Shown here piece after piece: positions 56,915 through 64,000 of a DNA stretch of 64,000 nucleotides (its first letter is position 1; each line of letters begins with the position of its first letter). Origin of the DNA: Eunapius fragilis (taxonomy: Eukaryota > Porifera > Demospongiae > Spongillida > Spongillidae); contig OY811981.1 of NCBI GenBank assembly GCA_963681505.1, positions 6,218,807 to 6,282,806 on the forward strand. The letters run 5' to 3'. The notes beneath the pieces were generated by a model. It had not been told where the DNA came from and did not search any database. It saw only the letters and a program-made list of their open reading frames with translations. A program made the translations under genes and the position numbers.

Positions 56915-57145
56915 TGGCAGTGTGGCATGTTGGGCATGCCCTGTGCTGTTTGTTGATAAGCTGTGTTTTGTGCTACGTACCTCAGCGGTGAGGAATTGTG
57001 GCAGTGGGCAATAAGGGTGTGACTAGAGGGTCTGTGACATGCTGGGCATGCCCTGTGATGATTATTGATGAGCTGTGTGAGCTACCTCAGTGGTGAGGGA
57101 TTGTGGCAGTGGCCAATAATGTTTGACCAGAGGGTCAGACATGGA
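56915..57145. repeat. Tandem duplicate, about 112 bases, between RT/RH and recombinase
   Basis: GGCATGTTGGGCATGCCCTG to GTGACTAGAGGGTC and GACATGCTGGGCATGCCCTG to TTTGACCAGAGGGTC align over their length. It is spacer DNA of the DIRS-like element, perhaps related to its internal complementary region. Confidence 0.6.
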
Positions 57146-57326
57146 CCAAGGAATGAGATGGTTATATGGTATATACCATGCTCAGTTGGTCAGTACACGT
57201 GACTGGTATGTCACTTCTAGACCCAGGAAAAGGCTAGGAGCCTTGGGGTCTTGGCTGGGGCTTAACCATTTTTGGTTGGGCCAGTGGGTCAGTAGTTACT
57301 ACTGTTTTCCTTTTCTCTCTTTCAGA

Positions 57327-58308
57327 TGTACTTGCAGCAGGTGTCTGGCCTCAGCTGAAGGATCTTCAAGACCCAAAATTGCAGCGGCTAGCAGAGCTCC
57401 TCCAGCTACTATCCTTCATAGCAGAGCAGACAGGACTGTGCAAAAGTACCTAGGTGCTTTTGGACGATGGAAACGTTGGGCAGAGGCACACCAGGATGTG
57501 CCAAGTTTCCCAGTGCAGGACATACATCTGGCTCTGTACTTGCAGCACCTGGGTGAGTCTGTTGAGTCGAAATCAGCCGTTGAGGAGGCTGTTTATGCCT
57601 TGGATTGGCTGCACGGAGTGGCAGGGCTGGGACCACTGGGTTCCACCCCTATTGTGCAAGCCACGTTGGCAGGACTTAGGCGTGCATTGGCATAACCTAA
57701 GGTCCGTAAGGAACCTGTCACGGCTGAGATGTTGCAAGCCATGGTGGCTTCTGTGGGTGTTGACCCATCCCTGTCCCAGATTAGGTTGCTGGTCATTTGC
57801 CTGGTGGCTTTTGCTGGCTTCTTGCGTTGTGATGAGTTGCTTAAGCTCAGGTGCTGAAAGCATGGTGCTCAAGATCAATTCTAGCAAAACTGACCAGTAT
57901 AGGCAGGGGGATAGTTTGCTGATTGCACGTACAGGTCAAAGTACATGTCCAGTGGCAATGATGGAGCGTTATTTTGTGATGGGTGGTGTTAGTAGTGGGT
58001 CCAGTGAGAAGTTGTTTAGAGGCATTGTGCACACTAAACAAGGGGAAAAGTTGAGAGCATCTGGAGGTATTAGCTATTCTCGACTCCGAGAGCTGTTGTT
58101 GGAAAAGATTGCTGAATTGGGTATGGACCCAAAGCTATTTGGAATGCACAGCTTGCGTGCAGGCGGGGCCACAGCTGCAGCTAATGCTGGGGTCAATGAT
58201 CGCATGTTCAAAAGGCATGATAGATGGCGTTCTGAGTCAGCCAAAGATGGTTATGTGAAGGATTCTGTAGAGAAGCGTCTCTCAGTTTCAAAGCAGTTGG
58301 GTATTTAG
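57327..58308 (+). pseudogene. DIRS-like retroelement: tyrosine recombinase
   Basis: The N-terminal core-binding part reads ASRAPPATILHSRADRTVQK and YLGAFGRWKRWAEAHQDVP; the catalytic part reads SSKTDQYRQGDSLL, TGQSTCPVAMMERYF, FGMHSLRAGGATAAANAGV (HxxR, 58147), RHDRWRSE and DGYVKDS (Tyr at 58252). Breaks: a frameshift near 57385, TAA at 57693-57695, and a deletion with frameshift near 57850 that removes the stretch around the first catalytic Arg. It lies downstream of RT/RH in the same orientation, the DIRS order. Confidence 0.82.
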
Positions 58309-58329
58309 TCAGTCCCGTTCTTTGTGTAT

Positions 58330-58780
58330 CTATTGTACATGGTGTACGTTGTGGCAATGCACATGCAGTCGGTGCCATACCAATGATGTTTGTGTCAACC
58401 TGTGTGGGTTGGGTCCTGAAAATGGTAGCATGAGGCGGGAGATAACTATGTGACACATACATGTATGCACCAAGTGTTTGTTCATTAAGACTGACTCATC
58501 AAAGGAAGTGATTAATTACTTGTCCTTTCTTCTTGACATACATGTACACTACTAGCCCTTTAAGATACAGTAGTAATACGCTATTAATAGTTCATCCAAA
58601 TGGTCCTTATACGTCCTAAATTAATTTCCTAAATTGAACCAGAATTTATAATTAGCCATACATTTCAATGTGAATGTTACTTTTCTTTTGGAAAATTTGA
58701 TAAAGTGTCAATAATAAGGGTGATTTTACTGAACACTGTCCCAAATAAATAACCCAAAACAAGGGGTAAAAATTTAAAAT
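58330..58780. other. Unassigned spacer
   Basis: Probably the right end of the DIRS-like element followed by AT-rich sequence. No inverted terminal repeats were identified. Confidence 0.4.
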
Positions 58781-58782
58781 AA

Positions 58783-58856
58783 AGGCCCTGGCCGGATTCG
58801 AACCGGCGATCTCCTGTTTACTAGACAGGCGCTTTAACCAACTAAGCCACAGAGCC
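58783..58856 (-). tRNA. tRNA-Thr (AGU anticodon)
   Basis: The minus strand folds as a complete cloverleaf of 74 bases: acceptor GGCTCTG/CAGGGCC plus discriminator T. The D arm contains the A-box TGGCTTAGTTGG. The anticodon stem is CCTGT/ACAGG with loop CTAGTAA, so the anticodon is AGT. The T arm GCCGG/CCGGC has loop TTCGAAT and B-box GGTTCGAATCC. There is no intron. T-rich sequence (TTTATTTTAAATTTTT) downstream on the minus strand can terminate Pol III. Confidence 0.95.
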
Positions 58857-58859
58857 TTT

Positions 58860-59205
58860 GCTGAACTCTTTCCGCGGGACTACTACAGATCAATGAAGTG
58901 CGTAAATTGCTGCATTCAACACAGCCAAGTCTTAAAAACCTGGAACAATGTTGCGCTATGTTCCAGATTGAAATGACAATTTGTACTCTTCTGGAACAGA
59001 TCTGTTCACACAACATTCTATACCAGGCTTTTAAGTACATGTGGTTAATGCACTGCCAATCAGAGCGTGTTGTTATTAAAGATTACCAGGTCGATGTGTG
59101 CCTAATCAGCACAAACACAACTATTATTGTAAGGCCGATCACAAAAATAAAGCTAGATTGTTGATCTTTGAATTGACAAAATTAGCTTATTCAAGAATGA
59201 CTGTT
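58860..59205. other. No recognised gene
   Basis: Short frames only. Confidence 0.35.
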
Positions 59206-59211
59206 GTATCA

Positions 59212-59485
59212 GGACCTACGTTAGTAGGTCCTATGTAGGATTTGAAGTGTGATGAATACGATTAGCAAAACACCAGATTCCACTATTGCCGTTGCACCGT
59301 AGAATCAGTTGGACTTTAGCAAGCGTATTTGGATACAGCCAACAATTACCTACAATGTAATAAAACTGCCGACGCTTAGAAAGCTCAGACAACAGAGATA
59401 ACGCTCTCTCGTTCCCACACTCGAACCTAAAAAAAAGTTTCTCCTTCTTCTTCTTCCGGATCTGATAAGATAAGATTTGCTCGGA
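59212..59485 (+). mobile_element. Hairpin-ended repeat, family C, copy 7
   Basis: Hairpin stem GGACCTAC/GTAGGTCC (59212-59231), then TATGTAGGATTTGAAGTG and TGATGAATACGATTA, and the pyrimidine tract TCTCCTTCTTCTTCTTCCGG. The middle differs from other copies. Confidence 0.6.
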
Positions 59486-59833
59486 TAAGAGGTTTATTGC
59501 ATTGCATCTTTGTCACGATGGAAGTATAATGTTAGCCGTTATGCGGAAGCACTAGAACCAACAAGTTAGAAACTTATTGTCGAGTTGGATTTGTTTTATT
59601 ATGTTAGTAACGAGAGTTATGCTTGACACAAATTTCAATCTCTAGCAAACTTAGTTTTGTTAGTATAGCCCACAACAGATTTTATCGGCCTTTGGAAGAC
59701 ATAAAAGTGGGCGGGAACGTGTGGTTGAACACGTTCTATATTTCATATAGTGCATGCGCTACAGTTACTATTATTCAATTGTTGTCACGGTTGTATACCA
59801 AAAGCTTGACGTGTCTGGTTTGTTTTCTTCAAA

Positions 59834-60151
59834 ATGCCGTCACGTCGATCGCGAAGAGAAAAGAATCGTGCAAAGAAGATCGCAAAGTTAAATGATGACT
59901 GTTGTGTTGGCGAGTCGCAAGATATTGAGGAGCGTGACAGTTTTCAAGAAGCGCATGAAAAAAAGAAGACTTGCGACAGGAAGCGCTACAAAGCCGATCC
60001 TGAGAGTAAGAAGGATAGCATGAAGGCCCAATACTGGCTTGATCCGGAAAGTAAGAAGGATAGCGCGAAGGCCCAATACTGCCTTGATCCGGAAAGTAAG
60101 AAGGAGACCGCTAAGGCCCAATACTGCAGGAAAAGAAATACTATGAGGTAG
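59834..60151 (+). CDS. Small basic protein with 15-residue DPESKK repeats
   Basis: MPSRRSRREKNRAKKIAKLN, an acidic-mixed stretch (CCVGESQDIEERDSFQ), then tandem repeats KAQYWLDPESKKDSA, KAQYCLDPESKKETA and a preceding worn unit. The repeat is 45 bases at DNA level. Such Y-x-x-(D/N)PE-x-KK repeats occur at the N-termini of Helitron/PIF1-type and other transposon-linked proteins in invertebrates. After the last repeat another frame reads QEKKYYE up to a gtagga donor, so a frameshift or splice may follow. The ATG context (AAAATGC) is fair. Confidence 0.45.
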   Translation: MPSRRSRREKNRAKKIAKLNDDCCVGESQDIEERDSFQEAHEKKKTCDRKRYKADPESKKDSMKAQYWLDPESKKDSAKAQYCLDPESKKETAKAQYCRKRNTMR

Positions 60152-60359
60152 GAGTGTTTGCAATGTTTGGATGCAATATGTCCTGCACGCATGGGACCGA
60201 TGTATTGTATCGTGTGCGTGTGTTCGTCTGCGAGATAGGAAAACGAATAACGCCAGATCAATTTGCATTGGAGTGTATGCTTGCCAGCTTTGATACTCTC
60301 TGAGGGGATTTTTATACCACATTCACACTACATGTCTGTGAATGTTGACTATTATATTT

Positions 60360-61465
60360 TTGCAAGGATAAAACCACATGCCTGTCAATGGATACCATAT
60401 ACAGTATGGTGGCCCAGCATGTGTCTTTTAAACCTTGCCATACAGGATGTAGCATCTATGGCTGCTAAAACATGTTCCCTAGGTTCTCTGTGTAAACAAT
60501 ATTTTATCTTACAGCTGTACAGTCTATAAAACCACATGCCTGCCTCCTTCCTGTATGGATACCATATTTGGTGGCCCAGTATGTGCCATAGCTTCTATGG
60601 CTGCTAAAACATGCAGGACCATGATTTTCAGCTGGAACCTATTACATGCACCTCTCTTAAGAGCTATCTATCTGCCTCGCTTTGCAGGACTAACTAACTT
60701 CCTGCATGATTCCATGTGTGGTGTCCCAGCATGTGGTCTTAAACTTTGACACATATACTGTGGCTGCAAACCTGAACATGGAGCAATCCTTCCCTGGGTT
60801 CTGCTGTACATCATCTGGAACCAATAACAGCTCTTTTAAGAGCTGTCACTCTGACTAAGAGATTATGCTTTGCAGGATTATCAAATGGCAAATGGGGTTG
60901 CAGCTGTGACCTTGACTGCATGTAAATTAATGGATCTGTCTCTATAGGCCCTATCCCCGGAATATGAGTTCACACAATTATTATATGTTGTACTTAACTC
61001 ACAATCCAATCCTTATATCAGTTGATGTACGTTCTCTATACAAAACTGCTCTTAAAAATAGGCTTGCCTTCCTCCCATGTATGTGTTCATATGTCAAGGA
61101 GTCTACAGCTGCATGGCATGTGAACATGTTTCTCTGTGTCAACATTTATCTTGCAACTTTGCATTCATAAAACCACAAGCCTGCCCCTTCCTCCATATAT
61201 GGTGGCACAGTGTGTGGTCTAAAACTTCTATGGCTGCTAAAACATGCACATGGACCACCAATCATCTTCCATGATGTTCTCCTGTTTTCAGCTGGAACCA
61301 GTTACCTATTACATGCAGCTCTTTTTAATTTGGATAAGCGATTTATGCTTTACAGGACTAACTAACTTCCTGCATGATTCCATGTATGGTGTCCCAGCAT
61401 GTGGACTTAAAATCTCTATGGCTGCAAACCTGAACATTCCTGTGTTCTCAAGTACATCATTGTAA
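60360..61465. repeat. Diffuse tandem repeat, about 170-250-base units
   Basis: AAACCACATGCCTGYC, GGATACCATATNNGGTGGCC, TCTATGGCTGCTAAAACATG and ACTAACTTCCTGCATGATTC recur near 60370, 60530, 61170 and 61360, with truncations. Non-coding; every frame is broken. Confidence 0.65.
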
Positions 61466-61818
61466 TTTATATATTTTTACCCATGCATAAGTTAAAGTGG
61501 CAGCAACCCTAGGCCTCTCTCTACACATGATTGTGTGCAGTTTCACATATATCAGCAGATACTAGCCATTTGAAATGCAGGCCGTCTTAATTCAGCCCCA
61601 CCCCCACCACCGCATATATAGTTGGTTTGTTCAACACATTTATTATGGGAGGCCGTTCCAATAATTTAATCCTTCCCTCGTATTAGATCAGTTTTGGTTT
61701 ATATAAAGCAACTTTCTCACTCACTCTTTACTTTAAGATATGGAAGAGGTATGCATGTGTACATAGGATTTGCATGCATGGCATTATATCTATATAATAT
61801 ATATTATTACCCTTGTAG

Positions 61819-62335
61819 GTCACAGCAGAAGAAGCTGAGAATCTGTTTGCTGTTGACTCAGGTGAGGAGGGCCCTCCCTACTCTCCGATACCGGTCCTGG
61901 TCTCTGCTCCGGTCCTGCTTGCCTCAGCTCTGGCCCCAGCTCCGCCACTGCCCCCAGCTCCGCTGCTCCCACCTGTGCCACTGCTGGCCCCTGCTCTGCT
62001 TGCCCCAGATCCGCCGCTGGCCCCACTCCGCCACTGCCCCCAGCTCCGCTGCTCCCACCTGCGCCACTGCTGGCCCCTGCTCTGCTGGCTCCAGCTCCGC
62101 CACTGCTCCACTGGCCTCAGCTCCGCCACTGCCCCCAGCTCCACCTGCGCCACTGCTGGCCCCTGCTCCGCTGGCCCACGCTCTGCTTGCCCCAGCTCCA
62201 CCGCTGGCCCCTGCTCCGCTGCTCCCACCTGCGCCACCGCTGGCCCCAGCCCCATGGGGAATATGGTCCCATCCGTACTGGCATAGGGGCCTCTCGGAGC
62301 TCGGCCGTATAGAAGGCTTTATTAAAAATTTATAA
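61819..62335 (+). CDS. Possible exon with Pro/Ala/Leu-rich repeats
   Basis: After an acceptor (acccttgtag) the frame reads VTAEEAENLFAVDSGEEG, then Leu/Pro/Ala repeats (PAPPLPPAPLLPP, VPLLAPALLAP) encoded by a roughly 54-base GC-rich minisatellite (61920-62250). A one-base loss near 62025 shifts the frame into a Cys/His/Trp-rich version, so the repeat region is not maintained as protein, or the exon ends at the gtgagg at 61862. No domain is recognised. Confidence 0.3.
61920..62250. repeat. GC-rich minisatellite
   Basis: Units built of CCACTGCTGGCCCCTGCTC, TGCCCCAGCTCCGCC and GCTGCTCCCACCTGCG words, about seven times. GC content contrasts sharply with the AT-rich flanks. Confidence 0.8.
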
Positions 62336-62592
62336 TTACAACTAATGTTTTTTGAATGCTATATAGCAGGGCTACCGATTGCGCCGTATCGATCTTCCGA
62401 CCAAGTTAAAACAGTTTAGTTAAGAGCATGCATGTGATTGCGCAGGGATGAATACTTCCTCGCCATGCGAAGTAATCTTGCATTACACGGCACGATTATT
62501 CAATACATGTATCTCTGATATAATACATGTTTATTATTACCACAGGCGGATCCCGGCTTACATGTACAGCGCCTAGCATAAAAATGTGTGAA

Positions 62593-62895
62593 ACAAGATA
62601 TAAAAATTTAATTAAAATAAAATAGGTGATGTAGGATTTGTAGACAACAATTGAGTAAAAAGTAAGGAAACAAGGAATTACGGATATTAGGCATTCATTT
62701 AATTATAAATATTACAGACCTACATTATTTAGCAAACCTACCTCCTTGAAATTCTGTGCTAAATGTAGGTCTGTAATATTTATAATTAAATGAATGCCTA
62801 ATATCCGTAATTCCTTGTTTCCTTACTTTTTACTCAATTGTTGTCTACAAATCCTACATCACCTATTTTATTTTAATTAAATTTTTATATCTTGT
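62593..62895. mobile_element. Hairpin MITE, family A-related, copy 6
   Basis: ACAAGATATAAAAATTTAAT and its complement bound it. GAGTAAAAAGTAAGGAAACA retains the family A core. The private arm ATATTACAGACCTACATTAT faces its complement, apart from a short insertion near 62715. The outer arm sequence differs from other copies, so this is a separate subfamily. Confidence 0.85.
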
Positions 62896-63029
62896 ACTGT
62901 CATACATGTGGCATGGATTTAAAAAGATAATACTGATGACTGTCACACATTTACAGCATGGATTTAAAAAGAACTTGAATATGTCCAGTGTGCTGTGATG
63001 TAACTCAGCGCATGAACAACAAGACGCAG

Positions 63030-64000
63030 CTACGACTTCGGTTCAGGCTTATCAATGGAACCGTACGAGTGGCTATCAATGTCCAGCAGACTGTCGCGGG
63101 TCTGCCCCATCACCACGGGCGGCATCAGCACCCTCCTCCCCAGGCAGGTGCCCAGCCACGCCCTCCCCGCGGTCCTCACCCTGCGCCACGTGAACATCCT
63201 GAGGGAGTAGAGGTAGAAGAGGAGGGCGGCCGACAGCCCCAGCTTCCCCAGGGGGGTCCCCACGGCGTACATCATGGTCATAGCGTAGGGGGGCCGGTGT
63301 CCCTTGTAGAACAGCACCTGGGTCACCACCTCGGGGACGATCAGGAAGGACGCCACGCTGACGGAGACCAGGAGGACCAGCATCTCCTTGGCCCTGTCCC
63401 TCTGGTGCCTGATCACCTGGTCGTACTGGTGGGCGCTCCTTGCAGCGCAGTGGAGGAGGAGGTAGGCAGAGAGTAGGACGCTGAGGGTCATGAGGGTGAG
63501 GAGGAGGATGGGGATGTACTGGAGGGTCAGCTGGTACAGGAACCCCACGTCCGCGCAGTCGCGGTCCAAGCTCTTGATCCAGCACCACCCCCCGGTGAGG
63601 CCGTAGAGGTTCCTCCGGAAGGGCAACCAGTCGACCGTCGGGGGGGAGAACACGCAGACAAAGACGTAGGAAGTCTCGAGGCACAGCCGGGACTTCCGTC
63701 CGAGTTCCAGGGACTGCCTGCACCGTCCCCGGAACAGTACCACGTGGAGGTACGCCATGATGCCAAAGGTGAACAGGAGCTCTGTGATCGACGCCCATTG
63801 GGTCAAAAAACCGACGACCGCGCAAGCCTCCCTCTGGCTGTCCCCTGTGAACAGGACCATCAGAAACTGGACGAACAGGTAGGCCAGGGTGGAGGCGGAG
63901 AAGTACAGGTATAGGCGCTGGAGGACCGTCGCTAGCAGCCGGAAGTAGACGATGATGGCGACTGTGGAGAGGCTGACGAGGGAGCACAAAATGGCCGTGG
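63030..64000 (-). CDS. Seven-transmembrane receptor, cAMP-receptor/secretin-like, 5-prime truncated by window end
   Basis: The minus-strand frame is open from the window edge to TAG at 63030, with about 323 residues visible. Seven hydrophobic segments can be counted: CSLVSLSTVAIIVYF (part of TM1), LYLYFSASTLAYLFVQFLM, SITELLFTFGIMAYLHVVLF, TSYVFVCVFSPPTV, LQYIPILLLTLMTLSVLLSA, MLVLLVSVSVASFLIVP and GLSAALLFYLYSL. The second extracellular loop carries YGLTGGWCWI, the WCW motif shared by cAMP-receptor-like, GPR157-like and secretin/adhesion families. A 50-residue tail ends DSHSYGSIDKPEPKS. The start codon lies outside the window. Intron-free and strongly GC-rich compared with its surroundings. 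Confidence 0.85.
   Translation of the reverse strand, partial: TAILCSLVSLSTVAIIVYFRLLATVLQRLYLYFSASTLAYLFVQFLMVLFTGDSQREACAVVGFLTQWASITELLFTFGIMAYLHVVLFRGRCRQSLELGRKSRLCLETSYVFVCVFSPPTVDWLPFRRNLYGLTGGWCWIKSLDRDCADVGFLYQLTLQYIPILLLTLMTLSVLLSAYLLLHCAARSAHQYDQVIRHQRDRAKEMLVLLVSVSVASFLIVPEVVTQVLFYKGHRPPYAMTMMYAVGTPLGKLGLSAALLFYLYSLRMFTWRRVRTAGRAWLGTCLGRRVLMPPVVMGQTRDSLLDIDSHSYGSIDKPEPKS

Noticed and set aside
61820-62255. Gly/Ala/Gln/Arg-rich ORFs on the minus strand
   Set aside because: Read-through of the GC-rich minisatellite, antisense to the possible exon.
63076-63987. 303-residue Arg/Pro-rich ORF on the minus strand
   Set aside because: A shifted frame of the GC-rich receptor gene; composition is that of frame-shadow translation.

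Overview
The window is eukaryotic, animal-type DNA. It has gt-ag introns, a nuclear tRNA with A and B boxes, an ankyrin-ROCO-Death gene cut into 99-base phase-0 exons, a seven-transmembrane receptor gene, and a dense load of animal transposons (Ty3/gypsy, DIRS/Ngaro, hAT, foldback MITEs). I infer an early-branching metazoan, most likely a demosponge, from the ANK-ROCO-Death architecture together with the repeat types. No database search was possible.

The main host gene is on the + strand and spans about 51 kb. Ankyrin exons lie at 1796-1894, 5612-5710, 16902-17000 and 21940-22041, with a probable linker exon at 16060-16128. Exon 22517-22771 carries the last ankyrin repeat and the Walker A loop of a Roc GTPase. 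After a 27-kb gap, exon 49720-51289 carries the rest of Roc plus COR. Exon 51570-51653 is a Ser-rich linker and exon 52731-53014 a C-terminal Death domain with the stop codon. All recognised junctions agree in phase. The product should be a cytoplasmic GTP-switch scaffold feeding a death-fold pathway.

The introns are a transposon graveyard. 1-16 kb holds short tandem repeats, hAT-like MITEs with long G/C homopolymers, three families of hairpin MITEs, a gypsy RNase H/LTR stub and an integrase fossil with a 52-base intron. 17-21 kb holds a decayed gypsy pol on the - strand. 24-30 kb holds hairpin MITEs, an intact-looking hAT MITE with an 8-base target duplication, and a 150-base satellite. 32-39 kb holds a gypsy integrase split by a 4.4-kb near-perfect palindrome that itself took later insertions. 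40-49.5 kb holds hAT, gypsy and DIRS/Ngaro remains, with a hAT nested in the DIRS element.

Beyond the ROCO gene lie two possible antisense RRM exons (53.4-53.8 kb), a decayed DIRS-like element (54.9-58.3 kb), a tRNA-Thr(AGU) gene (58.8 kb, -), a small gene encoding 15-residue DPESKK repeats (59.8 kb), a diffuse tandem repeat region (60.4-61.5 kb), a Pro/Ala/Leu-rich repeat ORF (61.8-62.3 kb), another hairpin MITE, and at the right edge a GC-rich seven-transmembrane receptor gene (-) that runs off the window.
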